Source: an uncultured Eubacteriales bacterium (GTDB lineage Bacteria > Bacillota > Clostridia > Christensenellales > DTU072). From it: a stretch of 33,496 nucleotides of DNA. Position 1 is the stretch's first letter, and every line of letters begins with the position of its first letter. A program made the translations under genes and the position numbers. The stretch lies in contig CACXFJ010000130.1 in the NCBI GenBank assembly GCA_902766965.1, positions 1 to 33,496 of the forward strand, in the 5' to 3' direction. Positions 23,169-32,829 of the stretch are shown here, in pieces. The notes beneath the pieces were generated by a model. That model was not told the DNA's origin. It saw only the letters and a program-made list of their open reading frames with translations, and did not search any database.

Positions 23169-23729
23169 ATGATTATAGTCGGTTTGGGAAATCCCGGCGA
23201 AGAATACGCCGACACCTTTCACAATATGGGATATATGGTAGCCGACGCTATTGCGGAACTACTCAATAAAAAGATAACGAAAATAGAGTGTTCCGCCCTC
23301 ACAGCGGTAAAGGATTATAAGGACGGAAAACTTATTTTGGCTAAACCCGTCACCTATATGAACGCAAGCGGAGAAGCGGTAAAAGGCTTGCTTGCCAAGT
23401 ACAAACAAACCCCCGCCGACCTTATCGTAGTTTACGACGATATAGATTTAGACAGGTTTAGCGTAAGGGTGAGGGAAAAGGGCAGCGCAGGCACGCACAA
23501 CGGTATGCGTAACATAGTCGAAAAACTCGGCACGGAAAATTTCAAGAGGGTAAGAATGGGTACCGGCAGAGAGGCAGGCGACCTTAAAGACTTCGTTCTG
23601 AAAAAAATAAAAGCCGAAGACCTTGCCGTGTTCCGCGACAGAGCGAAAAAGATAGCCGAAATAATTTTGGAATACGTCGATACGAAAGATTTTGACCGTT
23701 TTATGCGAAAGGGCAATTCGATAAAATAA
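23169..23729 (+). CDS. pth: Peptidyl-tRNA hydrolase
   Basis: A 186-residue enzyme that frees tRNA from stalled peptidyl-tRNA. The start MIIVGLGNPGEEYADTFHNMG contains the conserved Asn8 and the catalytic His18. KPVTYMNASGEAV, VVYDDIDL and GTHNGMRN are the other family signatures. AGGAGG lies 6 nt upstream of the ATG. It is followed by mfd after one base; the pth-mfd order is common in Firmicutes. Confidence 0.96.
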   Translation: MIIVGLGNPGEEYADTFHNMGYMVADAIAELLNKKITKIECSALTAVKDYKDGKLILAKPVTYMNASGEAVKGLLAKYKQTPADLIVVYDDIDLDRFSVRVREKGSAGTHNGMRNIVEKLGTENFKRVRMGTGREAGDLKDFVLKKIKAEDLAVFRDRAKKIAEIILEYVDTKDFDRFMRKGNSIK

Positions 23730-23730
23730 A

Positions 23731-26700
23731 ATGCCGCTCGAAAAACTTTTCAAACTTAACGGAGGACAGTTAAAACAACTTTCCGTCGCGATTAACGCGG
23801 GGCGGTCTTCCGTCGTGTTCTACTGTTCGGAATACAACCGCTATCATATTGCTTCGCAGTTAGGGAGACCTTTTATTTACGTCGTCGGCGATATCGTCGC
23901 GGCAAGGAGAGCGTACGACGCTCTTAAAGAATACTGCGACGGCGAAGTATTGTTTATGCCCGACAGGGAAGACCCGCTTATCTTAAGAAAGAGCGTCAAC
24001 TTTTCTCTCTTGCAGGAAAGGCTTAAAGTCCTTAACGGGCTTTTGGACGGCACGGCTCAAGGGGTAGTGGTTACGGCGGAAGGCTTGTCGCAGCTATACC
24101 CTAAACCCGAAATATTTTTCGAAAACCGCTTCGAGATAAAAAAGGACGAAGATATAGACTCGGAACTGTTCGTGTCATCTCTTACGACGATGGGATATAA
24201 AAGGGTGGAAAGTCTGTCCGCCCCTGCGGAATTTTCGGTAAGGGGCGACGTAATAGACCTCTATCCCGTGTGCAGTCGCGATCCGATAAGGATAAGTCTT
24301 TTCGGTGACACCGTTGAAGAAATAAAATCTTTCGACCTCGAATCCATGCAGTATAAAGAGGACTTATCATCGGTTAAGATTACTCCATCCACCGATATAA
24401 TTATTCCCGAAAAAGCGATTAAAGGGATACTTAACAATATAAAAAAGGACGCTAAAAACCTTAATTCGACTAATTACGACCGACTGTCGGAAGAGGTGGA
24501 AAGGTTCTCCGTTTTCCCGTCGAGTCCGCTTAACAATTTCTTTTTGCCGTACGCAAGAGAGTATACCGCGGGGATATGCGATTACCTTAGCGAAGGGGGA
24601 GTGGTCGTATTCGACGACACGAAACAGACCGAAGATAAGTTAAGGCTTTCCACTAACAGACTTCACCAGAGAGCGGCGAGCGGCAAGGACGGTTTCTTAG
24701 CCTTCAACACGCACAAAAAGAGCTTACTCGACATAGAAGAACTAAAAAAGGATACCCACGTCAAGTTAGGTTTCGGACTGATTACGAGCAACGTAAACTT
24801 GTTCGTTCCGCAGGAAGTTTTTTCTATAAAAGCCAACTCTTTGCCGCCGTTTTATAACGATATGCCGTCGTTTTTCGAGCAGCTCCGCAATATGTCCGCT
24901 ATGGGGGCGGATATTGCCGTCGTGTGCCGCGACGAAGAAGGGCTTAATTCTCTTAAAAAACATTTGCAGGACGAATATATAGGCTGTTACGAAGGCGAAA
25001 ATCACGGCGGAATAAGCCTTACGGTGGGAAAAATAAACAAAGGTTTTATTTACCCCGCCGAAAAAATAATGCTCGTCGGAATAGGCGACCTTACGAGAAA
25101 GGTAGAAAGGACGAAGAGCGACAGAGCAAAAAGAATAGCTTTCGAAATTCCCGAAAAGGGCGATTACGTCGTCCACGAAAAGCACGGTATAGGTATAAGC
25201 GAAGGTATACAGAGAGTCAAGACCACTTCGGGAGAAAAGGACTTCTACGTCGTGGCGTACAAGGACGGAGACAAGCTGTATCTTCCCTGCGACAAACTCG
25301 ACACGTTGGAAAAATACACCGGCGGCGACACGCCTACTTTGCATAAGTTGGGCGGAGCGGAGTTCGAGCGGGTAAAGAAACGCGTAAAGGAAAGCATAAA
25401 GAAACTTACCATAGACCTTTTGTCCATTTACAAATCGAGGTTTAACAAAAAAGGATACGTTTATCCCCCGGATACGGTATGGCAGAAAGAAATGGAAGCC
25501 GACTTCCCGTATACGGAAACCGACGACCAGCTTATCGCCATTAACGAAATTAAAAGGGATATGGAATCGGGCAAGATTATGGACAGACTTCTTTGCGGCG
25601 ACGTAGGTTTCGGCAAGACGGAAGTCGCGATGAGAGCGATTTTCAAGACCGTCGTCGAAGGCAAACAGGTAGCCGTTCTCGCCCCGACCACCATTTTGGC
25701 TCAACAGCATTACAACCTTATCAACGCCCGTTTCAATAAGTTCAAAATAAAGACCGAGCTCCTGTCAAGGTTCGTCACCCCCGCCGAAATAAAAAAGTCG
25801 CTCGAACGGATAGAGAAAGGGGAAAGTAGCGTAATAGTCGCCACGCACAGAATTTTAAGCAAGGACGTAAAGTTCAACGATTTAGGTCTGCTCGTACTCG
25901 ACGAAGAGCAGCGGTTCGGCGTGGAGCATAAAGAAAAGTTAAAGCAGTATCGTGAAAGCGTAAATATCCTATCCTTGTCGGCTACCCCCATTCCGAGAAC
26001 CTTGCACATGGCTTTGTCGGGGATAAGGGACATTTCCACTTTGGAAAACCCGCCGAAAAACCGCTTGCCGGTGGAAACTTACGTCACCGAATACAGCGAC
26101 GACCTCTTAGTGGACGCAATAAACAAAGAACTGTTACGAAACGGTCAGGTTTTCGTCCTTTACAACAGAGTTCAGACGATAAACTCTTTCTATAAACACG
26201 TTCAGGAACTTCTCCCCGACGTAAAGATAGTGGTAGCTCACGGGCAAATGGACGATATTACTTTGGAAGACAGGATAAGAGAATTCTACGAAAACAGAGC
26301 GCAGGTACTTATCTCGACTACCATTATAGAAAACGGTATCGACTTGCCGAACGCAAATACCCTTTTCGTCATCAACGCCGAAAGATTAGGGTTAAGTCAG
26401 CTTTATCAGATAAGGGGCAGAGTAGGAAGAAGCGACGTGCCTGCCTACGCATATTTTACCGTACCCGAAGGGGCGGTTCTTACCACCAACGCGACGCAAA
26501 GACTCGAAGCCCTTATGGACAATACGGAGCTCGGGAGCGGTTTCAGAATAGCGATGCGCGATTTGGAAATAAGGGGCGCCGGCAATATTTTAGGACGCGA
26601 ACAGCACGGACAAATGGAAAAAGTCGGGTATGAAATGTACCTTAAACTAATAAAAGAAGGCATAGACGAAGCGCAGGGAATAGTAACCGAAGAAGTCCGC

Positions 26701-27138
26701 GACGTAGAGCTTATCGTCGACGCCGATTACGCTCTCGACGAAAAGTATATCCCCGACGGCAGAGCGAGAGTGACGTTCTACAAGAGGGTGAGCGCGCTTG
26801 CCACGATAGAGGAAGGGCAGTATTATTACGACTCGCTCAAAAAGACCTACGGCAAACCGCCCGAATGCGTCCGTACCATTATCCGCTGCGCGATAATAAA
26901 GAATATGGCGCAAAGACTCGGCGTAAGCAAAGTCGTTATCTCCGCAAAAGGCTCGGGAATATACTTCTACGACTCGAAGTGTTTAAGTAACGAAAAATTA
27001 TTTGTCGCTATGGACAAGTTCTCCCGTTACGCCGTCCTTTCGCCGAAGAATCCCCCCGCCGTGGTGTTCAATACTTCGGGTATGACTCCCGCCCAAAGGG
27101 TAAAATTCACGCTCGAATTTCTTAATACGGCTATATAA
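23731..27138 (+). CDS. mfd: Transcription-repair coupling factor
   Basis: An 1135-residue DNA translocase that removes stalled RNA polymerase at lesions and recruits UvrA. Domains in order are an N-terminal UvrB-like region (about 1-350), the CarD-like RNA polymerase-interaction domain around 477-527 (GDYVVHEKHGIGI), the RecG-like motor with Walker A GDVGFGKTE (about 622-630) and DEEQ box VLDEEQRFGV (about 720-729), the motif LRGAG-like EIRGAGNILG with GREQHG, and the C-terminal TRCF domain. Length is normal. It starts one base after pth and has no obvious ribosome binding site, so it is probably translated by coupling. Confidence 0.96.
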   Translation: MPLEKLFKLNGGQLKQLSVAINAGRSSVVFYCSEYNRYHIASQLGRPFIYVVGDIVAARRAYDALKEYCDGEVLFMPDREDPLILRKSVNFSLLQERLKVLNGLLDGTAQGVVVTAEGLSQLYPKPEIFFENRFEIKKDEDIDSELFVSSLTTMGYKRVESLSAPAEFSVRGDVIDLYPVCSRDPIRISLFGDTVEEIKSFDLESMQYKEDLSSVKITPSTDIIIPEKAIKGILNNIKKDAKNLNSTNYDRLSEEVERFSVFPSSPLNNFFLPYAREYTAGICDYLSEGGVVVFDDTKQTEDKLRLSTNRLHQRAASGKDGFLAFNTHKKSLLDIEELKKDTHVKLGFGLITSNVNLFVPQEVFSIKANSLPPFYNDMPSFFEQLRNMSAMGADIAVVCRDEEGLNSLKKHLQDEYIGCYEGENHGGISLTVGKINKGFIYPAEKIMLVGIGDLTRKVERTKSDRAKRIAFEIPEKGDYVVHEKHGIGISEGIQRVKTTSGEKDFYVVAYKDGDKLYLPCDKLDTLEKYTGGDTPTLHKLGGAEFERVKKRVKESIKKLTIDLLSIYKSRFNKKGYVYPPDTVWQKEMEADFPYTETDDQLIAINEIKRDMESGKIMDRLLCGDVGFGKTEVAMRAIFKTVVEGKQVAVLAPTTILAQQHYNLINARFNKFKIKTELLSRFVTPAEIKKSLERIEKGESSVIVATHRILSKDVKFNDLGLLVLDEEQRFGVEHKEKLKQYRESVNILSLSATPIPRTLHMALSGIRDISTLENPPKNRLPVETYVTEYSDDLLVDAINKELLRNGQVFVLYNRVQTINSFYKHVQELLPDVKIVVAHGQMDDITLEDRIREFYENRAQVLISTTIIENGIDLPNANTLFVINAERLGLSQLYQIRGRVGRSDVPAYAYFTVPEGAVLTTNATQRLEALMDNTELGSGFRIAMRDLEIRGAGNILGREQHGQMEKVGYEMYLKLIKEGIDEAQGIVTEEVRDVELIVDADYALDEKYIPDGRARVTFYKRVSALATIEEGQYYYDSLKKTYGKPPECVRTIIRCAIIKNMAQRLGVSKVVISAKGSGIYFYDSKCLSNEKLFVAMDKFSRYAVLSPKNPPAVVFNTSGMTPAQRVKFTLEFLNTAI

Positions 27139-27227
27139 ACCTACTATTATGATACGAGCAGATAGTGTTTTTGCGGCGGGAAAGGGAGTTTAACGCAGTA
27201 AAATTCGTCTTATGATAATGCGAAAGA

Positions 27228-27265
27228 AAAAAATAAAGGCGTAAGGAATTTATCTTTACGCCTTT
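27228..27265 (-). terminator. Shared terminator between convergent mfd and ldh
   Basis: A perfect 10-bp stem, AAAGGCGTAA (27235-27244) and TTACGCCTTT (27256-27265), with an 11-nt loop. On the minus strand it is followed by a run of seven T (27228-27234 region), so it mainly serves ldh; on the plus strand a T-rich stretch follows 10 nt later. The rest of 27139-27287 shows nothing else. Confidence 0.8.
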
Positions 27266-27287
27266 GTCATTGCCTTTTTTAATAAAA

Positions 27288-28232
27288 CTATATTTTTAAT
27301 TGCGAAATGGTTTCTTTAAGAATGTTCGCGCTACGGTTGAGCAAGGCTTCTTCTTCGGGGGTGAGCTTTACGTTTACCTTGCCGTGAACGCCGTTGTGTC
27401 CGACCAAAGTAAGGGTGCTTAAACATACGTCTTCTATACCGTATTCGCCGTGCATCATACTGGATACCGTCATAGTGGTGTCGAGTCCGCCTAAAAGACA
27501 CTTGCAGATATAGCAGACCGATACCGATACGGCGTAGTAAGTGGCGCCCTTTCTCGCGATTACCGCCGCGCCCGATTTTCTGACGTAAGATTCTATGTCC
27601 GCTATGTCTATGTCGGGACGAAGTTTGTCGGCGGTGGCTATAAGGCGGTTACATTCGCTTATGGGTACGTTACTTATATTCGCTATCGACCACGGAATAA
27701 AGGAAGAATCGCCGTGTTCGCCGAAAACGTAGGCGTGTACGTTACCTTGATTTATGCTGAAATATTCCGAAAGTCTCGCTCTCAGACGGGAAGTGTCGAG
27801 AATTGTGCCGGAACCTATTACGCGGTTTTCGGGGATACCGGAAAGTTTCGTGAAAGTGTAGGTAAGGACGTCGACGGGGTTGCTTACGATTATGTAAGTG
27901 GCGTCGGGAGCGTGCTTCGTTATTTCGGGAATAATGTCTTTAAGAATATCGACGTTTGTTTGCGCAAGGTCGAGACGGGACTGCCCCGGTTTTCTCGCTA
28001 CGCCCGCGGTTATTATTACGATATTACTGTTGATAGCGTCGCGATAGTCGCCCGCGTATATAGTGCAGGAACCGCAAAACGGCGTTCCTTGCCTTATGTC
28101 GAGAGCTTCTCCGACGGCTTTTTCGTTGTTGACGTCAATCATTACGATTTCGGAAGCCAAACCCATTACGGTAAGGGTGTAAGCTATGGTAGAACCAACG
28201 CTGCCGCTTCCTATTATAGATATTTTGTTCAT
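27288..28232 (-). CDS. ldh: L-lactate dehydrogenase
   Basis: A 314-residue NAD-dependent dehydrogenase converting pyruvate to L-lactate. NKISIIGSGSVGSTIAYTL holds the NAD-binding glycines. ARKPGQSRLDL carries Gln84 and Arg86: Gln at this position selects pyruvate, while malate dehydrogenases have Arg. The catalytic His173 is in GEHGDSSFIPWS, and NPVDVLTY is conserved. The start at the ATG complementary to 28230-28232 is preferred, with GAGG upstream; a start 12 codons earlier (28268) would add an unconserved tail and has no ribosome binding site. It is monocistronic and convergent with mfd. It indicates fermentative metabolism. Confidence 0.93.
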   Translation of the reverse strand: MNKISIIGSGSVGSTIAYTLTVMGLASEIVMIDVNNEKAVGEALDIRQGTPFCGSCTIYAGDYRDAINSNIVIITAGVARKPGQSRLDLAQTNVDILKDIIPEITKHAPDATYIIVSNPVDVLTYTFTKLSGIPENRVIGSGTILDTSRLRARLSEYFSINQGNVHAYVFGEHGDSSFIPWSIANISNVPISECNRLIATADKLRPDIDIADIESYVRKSGAAVIARKGATYYAVSVSVCYICKCLLGGLDTTMTVSSMMHGEYGIEDVCLSTLTLVGHNGVHGKVNVKLTPEEEALLNRSANILKETISQLKI

Positions 28233-28438
28233 TAGTGCCTCGCTGTCGTGGGGCGTTTTTATCCCCATTTGTGTGAATTACGATAAGTATAACATCTTTT
28301 TCCGATAATCGAAAACGATTTAACGCAAGTTGTCCGTCAAGGAAAGAATAAATTAAGTAAAACAGCGACTCCTATATTTAATCAATTAAGAAATCATTAT
28401 TTTGCGGAAAAACTGTTCGTATTATTAAAGCTATTACG

Positions 28439-29272
28439 CTAGTTGGTTCTAAAAATATTATCAAGCGTTTTTCCGTCTGTATTTTTCCATTCGACCCAAC
28501 CGTTAGTTGAACCGCCAAGAACAAATCCGCTTGCAGCACTCGGAGTATTGAATTCCAACGTGGTTTTTAATATGTAAATTCCGTTTTCCATCACAATATT
28601 GCCGCTTGATAATAACTCTGCGCGTTGTTTATTGTATTTTTCAAGGTTTGTAGGTCTTGCTATATTTATTTGTGACCCTTCCAAAACTTGAAACTTGTCG
28701 CCGTCATAAATACCGTAAGCAAGTATGTTGTTCCTTGTCGTGTGGAATATTTCGCGATTATCGCTATTCTGTTTGGCATCGTCCATCTTATATCCGAGAG
28801 TAGCCATTACGAATTGAATTTCGTCATAAACTTCTTCTATGTACGGAAGGTCATAGTCGTCGATTTCATATTTAGGGCTAACGGTATTTTCTACTTTATA
28901 ACGCTTCGAATCGTGAGCTTTTATTATAGCGTACTCTTCAAGTCCGCTTATCATATCGAGAGAAAAAGTCTTATTATCGGCGAGAAACATGATAGCCTTA
29001 TTCCAAAAATCCTTTGAACGATTATGGTCATCAAGGCGAGAAACCCCGTTTCGGGTTTGTCCGACGTAAATTTGAGCAATTTTATTCTCATCGTTTTCGT
29101 TAATTAAGTAATATATTCCCGGACGCATAATCCCGGAAATCTTTTTCGCTTCTGGTAGCAACGGGCGTGGAATAACATAGGTGGTTATCGTTGATAAATG
29201 GCGTCTGACAGAACGTATTCCGTCAGGTTGTCCGTTATAGTATATTGTTTCGAATTTCTTACTTATCGCCAT
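28439..29272 (-). CDS. GIY-YIG nuclease family protein with C-terminal DUF4357
   Basis: A 277-residue protein. An N-terminal segment (about 8-48, NGQPDGIRSVRRHLSTITTY) typical of this subfamily precedes a GIY-YIG endonuclease domain (about 50-135): GIYYL (52-56), YVGQT (69-73), Arg79, His83 and Glu112/Glu113. These supply the usual catalytic Tyr, Arg and Glu. The C-terminal 60 residues (about 216-275; SAASGFVLGGSTNGWVEWKN) match DUF4357, a small domain often attached to nucleases and restriction enzymes. AAAGGAG lies 8 nt before the ATG. It follows a KilA-N gene by 46 bp on the same strand, and the pair is AT-richer than its neighbours. Function in defence or mobile-DNA maintenance is an inference. 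Confidence 0.82.
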   Translation of the reverse strand: MAISKKFETIYYNGQPDGIRSVRRHLSTITTYVIPRPLLPEAKKISGIMRPGIYYLINENDENKIAQIYVGQTRNGVSRLDDHNRSKDFWNKAIMFLADNKTFSLDMISGLEEYAIIKAHDSKRYKVENTVSPKYEIDDYDLPYIEEVYDEIQFVMATLGYKMDDAKQNSDNREIFHTTRNNILAYGIYDGDKFQVLEGSQINIARPTNLEKYNKQRAELLSSGNIVMENGIYILKTTLEFNTPSAASGFVLGGSTNGWVEWKNTDGKTLDNIFRTN

Positions 29273-29318
29273 ATTGTATCTCCTTTACTCTCTAATCGTT
29301 ATAATTTTAATATTTCCG

Positions 29319-30137
29319 TCAAAACTCGCCGTCGGGCAATTTTGGCGTTTCTTCCGTCAAAACTTTCATTTGACGAATTGCCGTTTTGTTAAGTTCTATA
29401 AGTCTATCTTGCTGACTTAATCCGCGCTCTATAAGATAAGCGTTAAGGTTTTCGAGATTAGAAAGGCATACGAGTTGCGATACTTCGGCGTAGTCGCGGA
29501 TATTGCCTTTTTTATCGGGGTTTTTATCTCTCCATTCACGCGCGGTCATACCGAATAACGCGACGTTGAGAACGTCGGCTTCGTTGGCGTAGACGAGAGA
29601 CGCTTGCTCTTTTGAAATTTCAAGCGGAATAACGATATTATCCTTAATAGCGTCGGTATGGATACGATAATTTATCTTCGCAAGTTCCCGTTTCACCGTC
29701 CAACCGAGTTGCTTTTGTTCGTCCGCTTTCAACCTTTGGAATTCTTTAATTATATATAGGTTGATTTCGGGCGAAATCCACGACGCAAACTGTAACGCAA
29801 TATCCTTGTGCGCGTAAGTGCCGCCGTTATACTTCCCCGCCTTTGAAACGATACCGATAGCGTTTACGCCGTCTATCCATTTTTTCGGCGACATCGTAAA
29901 GTAATTATATCCCGCTTCGTTTTTAAACCGGTCGAATTCGACCACTTTAAAGTTCGGGTTATTTAATTTTTCCCACAAACCGATGAATTCTATCGTATCC
30001 TTACGCCTGAGCCAATTCTTTACCACGTCCGCAGGCGATTCTTGATTTTTATATCTTGCAATATCCGTCAAAGAAAAATAATCGTCTTTGTTAATATGTA
30101 TTTCCTGTTCCAATACGGTAATTTCTTTGTTTTTCAT
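29319..30137 (-). CDS. KilA-N domain protein
   Basis: A 272-residue protein. The first 140 residues match the KilA-N DNA-binding domain found in phage and large-virus proteins: DYFSLTDIARYKN (19-31), VVKNWLRRKDTIEFIGLWE, the YFTMSPKKWIDGVNAIGI block and AHKDIALQFASWISPEI (109-125). The remainder (about 140-272) is mostly helical and polar, with no recognised domain. The start at 30137 is chosen because an upstream in-frame ATG (30173) lies in the -10 region of the promoter at 30172-30199. It is upstream of a GIY-YIG nuclease gene in the same operon. Such proteins are common on prophages and in accessory islands, and their role is not established. Confidence 0.83.
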   Translation of the reverse strand: MKNKEITVLEQEIHINKDDYFSLTDIARYKNQESPADVVKNWLRRKDTIEFIGLWEKLNNPNFKVVEFDRFKNEAGYNYFTMSPKKWIDGVNAIGIVSKAGKYNGGTYAHKDIALQFASWISPEINLYIIKEFQRLKADEQKQLGWTVKRELAKINYRIHTDAIKDNIVIPLEISKEQASLVYANEADVLNVALFGMTAREWRDKNPDKKGNIRDYAEVSQLVCLSNLENLNAYLIERGLSQQDRLIELNKTAIRQMKVLTEETPKLPDGEF

Positions 30138-30171
30138 TCGTTCGTACCTTTTATTAAGATTATATGTATAC

Positions 30172-30199
30172 ACTATAACATATTTTAGAGAAAAATCAA
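30172..30199 (-). promoter_or_regulatory. Promoter of the KilA-N/GIY-YIG operon
   Basis: On the minus strand TTGATT (30194-30199), 16 bp and TATAGT (30172-30177). A perfect TATAAT a few bases downstream might be an alternative -10. The promoter supports this pair being expressed apart from the upstream rRNA methyltransferase gene. Confidence 0.55.
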
Positions 30200-30222
30200 G
30201 AGCATACCGCTTTTGACAATTC

Positions 30223-31599
30223 TTATCTTTTCGTCATTTTGACGAGGGTTTCCACGTGCGAAGTATTCGGGAACATATCGTAAGGTTTTATATAGTTTAT
30301 TTCGTAATCGCCGCCCGAAAGGAGAATTTTTAAGTCTCTCGTAAGGGTTGCGGGGTTACAGCTTATATAGTGAAGCGTAAAGGGTACGGCGAGAGAATTT
30401 ATCGCGTTAAGGACTTTTTCGTCGCAACCTTTTCTCGGCGGGTCCAAGATTATGGAAATGTTAACGCTATTTATATTTTGGGTGTCCGAAAGTCGGGATA
30501 TGAATATCGGAAGTTCTTTTGCGGCGTCGCCGTTTATATTAGTGATTTTGTCTGTAAGACCGTTTAGACGGGCGAGCTTATCGCCGTCGGCGGTGGCTTC
30601 CTTTACTATTTCTATATTCTTTACCGTACAGCCTTTTTTTGCGAGAACCGCCCCCAACGTGCCTACGCCCGCGTAAGCGTCTATTACTACCGAGCAGGCG
30701 GGAATATCGTCTATTATTTTCGTGTAGATTTTGTCGCGTATTTCGTCGTTGAGCTGTAAAAAGGAATATGGGTTAAGTTCGGTTTTTATACCGAGTACGT
30801 CGATAATGAAAGGAGAATATTTTATGGGGATTACGGTTTTACCCATAATTACGTTGGTCTTTTCGGGTTTTTTCGACTGGTACAAAGAGAAGTCGTCGAA
30901 AGTTTCGCCGAGTTTTTTAAGGAGATAATCGACGTGGCGGAGGGGCTGATTGTCCGTTACCACCGTGACGGAGATTTTTCCGTCGACGTATCTCGCCACG
31001 AGATGTTTAAGGTGACCTTTGCCCGTGCTTTCGTCGTAGACCGAGAGAGAAAACCTGTTGGCGTAGTCCAAAAACACGCCGATTAGTTTTTCCGCCCATT
31101 CGCCGTGCAGGAAACATTTCGTAATAGCGACCACTTTATGCGTGTTCTCGCGGTAGAAACCGAGCGTAACCCTTTTTTCCAACGCGACGTATCCGAACGG
31201 GAGCTGAATTTTGTTGCGGTAGGAGTAGGGGTGGGAACAGGGTTCGGTAGGTTCGGGAACGAAGTCTATCCCGGCGTTTTTACGGAGTAGCCTTATAAGG
31301 TTCTGCCGCTTTATTTCGGGCTGAACGGAATAATCTATATGTAAAAGGTTGCACCCGCCGCATTTTCCGAAACGGTTACAGGGAGGGGTTACGCGGTAAG
31401 GGGAGGGAACTAACACTTCCTTTAAGTCGGCGTAGGCTACGTTGCGTTTTGCGTGGCTTATTTTCGCGGTCACTTTTTCGCCTTTAAGACAATAAGGAAT
31501 AAAGACTGTCGTATCGTTCGTCCGGGCTATTCCTTCGCCCTCCATTCCGTCGTCGATAATCTCTACCGTTATTATATCGTTTTGTTTAAGTTCAGGCAT
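30223..31599 (-). CDS. rlmCD: 23S rRNA (uracil-5-)-methyltransferase, RlmCD/RumA family
   Basis: A 458-residue class I SAM methyltransferase that forms 5-methyluridine in 23S rRNA. An N-terminal TRAM domain (about 3-62) binds RNA. An iron-sulfur site follows (Cys74, Cys80, Cys83 in CNRFGKCGGC, with a likely fourth Cys near 162). The SAM-binding fold carries DAYAGVGTLGAVLA and DPPRKGCDEKV, and the catalytic Cys414 is in YISCNPATL. One paralog that modifies both U747 and U1939 (RlmCD) is usual in Firmicutes, but the dual specificity cannot be read from sequence. The start overlaps the end of the upstream metallohydrolase gene by 8 nt, indicating one operon. Confidence 0.9.
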   Translation of the reverse strand: MPELKQNDIITVEIIDDGMEGEGIARTNDTTVFIPYCLKGEKVTAKISHAKRNVAYADLKEVLVPSPYRVTPPCNRFGKCGGCNLLHIDYSVQPEIKRQNLIRLLRKNAGIDFVPEPTEPCSHPYSYRNKIQLPFGYVALEKRVTLGFYRENTHKVVAITKCFLHGEWAEKLIGVFLDYANRFSLSVYDESTGKGHLKHLVARYVDGKISVTVVTDNQPLRHVDYLLKKLGETFDDFSLYQSKKPEKTNVIMGKTVIPIKYSPFIIDVLGIKTELNPYSFLQLNDEIRDKIYTKIIDDIPACSVVIDAYAGVGTLGAVLAKKGCTVKNIEIVKEATADGDKLARLNGLTDKITNINGDAAKELPIFISRLSDTQNINSVNISIILDPPRKGCDEKVLNAINSLAVPFTLHYISCNPATLTRDLKILLSGGDYEINYIKPYDMFPNTSHVETLVKMTKR

Positions 31600-32749
31600 T
31601 TTTCAAGGTAATGGTACGCGGGTTTTCGTTTTTGGTGTTGTTCTCTACCTGAACGTTCTTTTCGGGGAGAAAACCGAAATCTCCGTCAAGGTCGACGTAA
31701 AGAACGATATCGCCGTGGCGGTTGGTTCTGTAAGTGGTGATACCGTAGTTAAACAGACGGTTCATCGTTTCGGGGTGCGGGTGGTGGTAAGCCTGCCCGT
31801 TGTCGCAGCTTATCACGGCGTATTCGGGTTTTATAAAATTAAGGAACTCTTCCGAAGTACAACTGTAAGAACCGTGGTGACCCACTTTAAGTACGTCCAC
31901 GTCGAGAGAGGTTCCGCCCACCGTTTCCATAAAGAACTTTTCCGTCGGCACTTCCGCGTCGCCCGTGAACACGACTTTGCGTTGCCCGTAGGTAAGCACG
32001 CACATTATGGAAAGGATGTTGCGATTGTTTTGTTCCACCGCTTCTTCTTGAAAACGGGTATATCCCGAAGCGTAAATGTCCACGGAGTAATCGTCTCCCG
32101 TGACGGTGTACGTAGCCGGGTTCGCGCCGATGGCGTAGGCGTTCGCTCCCGGTTCTTCCGCCGCTTTCGTCATAAAGGTCTGATAGGTCTTCGTGGGAGT
32201 AGCGTAGGAATAATCGTTGTAATAAATATTCTTTACGTCGTATTTATCCAATACTTCGCTCGCCATATTGACGTGGTCGGCGTCGGGGTGGGTAATTATG
32301 AAGTAATCTATCGTGGTCGAAATGTTAAGGTTATGTTGAAGATAATTAAGATACTCTTCTTTCGTAGCCTTGCTCGCGTTGGTGCCGCTGCCGGCGTCGA
32401 TAAGCATATTCTTTCCGTCGGGGAACATTATCGCTATCGCGTCGCCCTGACCTATGTCGATGAAGTGAACTTCGAGACAGTTTTCCGCGTCGAACTCCGT
32501 CGGTAAAGTCACGTTACTTACGCCGCTTAATATAGAAGTATAATAAGTCCTGCCGCCGCCGTCAGTACCGCTTCCGCCCGTAGTATTCGAGTCGTCGTTA
32601 CCCTTGCCGAAAATTATTTGCAGCTTGTCACCCATAATAAGGGATACCGCAAGAGCTATTACGAGTACCGCAACTAACAAAATAAGAACAAGTTCTCTCG
32701 ATGTGAGTTTAGTGCTTTTAGCCTTTGAAGAGCCGCCTTTTTTAGCCAT
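31592..32749 (-). CDS. ComEC-C-terminal-like MBL-fold metallohydrolase, membrane-anchored
   Basis: A 385-residue protein. A basic N-terminus and one hydrophobic helix (about 19-40) act as an uncleaved anchor, and a Gly/Ser/Thr-rich linker (50-67) follows. The metallo-beta-lactamase domain starts with LEVHFIDIGQGDAI (92-105) and carries the metal motif THPDADH (153-159), FTGDAE and VGHHGS. This order matches the extracellular nuclease-like domain of ComEC and free-standing relatives, so it could act on DNA or other phosphodiesters outside the cell (inference). ATG at 32749 has GGGAGG upstream; the longer in-frame start at 32941 crosses its promoter. It is the first gene of an operon with rlmCD. 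Confidence 0.85.
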   Translation of the reverse strand: MAKKGGSSKAKSTKLTSRELVLILLVAVLVIALAVSLIMGDKLQIIFGKGNDDSNTTGGSGTDGGGRTYYTSILSGVSNVTLPTEFDAENCLEVHFIDIGQGDAIAIMFPDGKNMLIDAGSGTNASKATKEEYLNYLQHNLNISTTIDYFIITHPDADHVNMASEVLDKYDVKNIYYNDYSYATPTKTYQTFMTKAAEEPGANAYAIGANPATYTVTGDDYSVDIYASGYTRFQEEAVEQNNRNILSIMCVLTYGQRKVVFTGDAEVPTEKFFMETVGGTSLDVDVLKVGHHGSYSCTSEEFLNFIKPEYAVISCDNGQAYHHPHPETMNRLFNYGITTYRTNRHGDIVLYVDLDGDFGFLPEKNVQVENNTKNENPRTITLKNA

Positions 32750-32829
32750 AAATTTACCTCCCGACCGTTCGTCGCTTGATTTTCGGTCCGTTTGAAACGC
32801 CGAAACGCCGCGTATATCGTCGCATATAC

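Noticed and set aside
24766-25710. A 314-codon open frame on the minus strand.
   Set aside because: Antisense to the middle of mfd, with no recognisable protein and no ribosome binding site.
28233-28330. Possible Rex operator upstream of ldh.
   Set aside because: No palindrome close to the Rex consensus was found, only scattered GTTAA/TTAAC-like bits.
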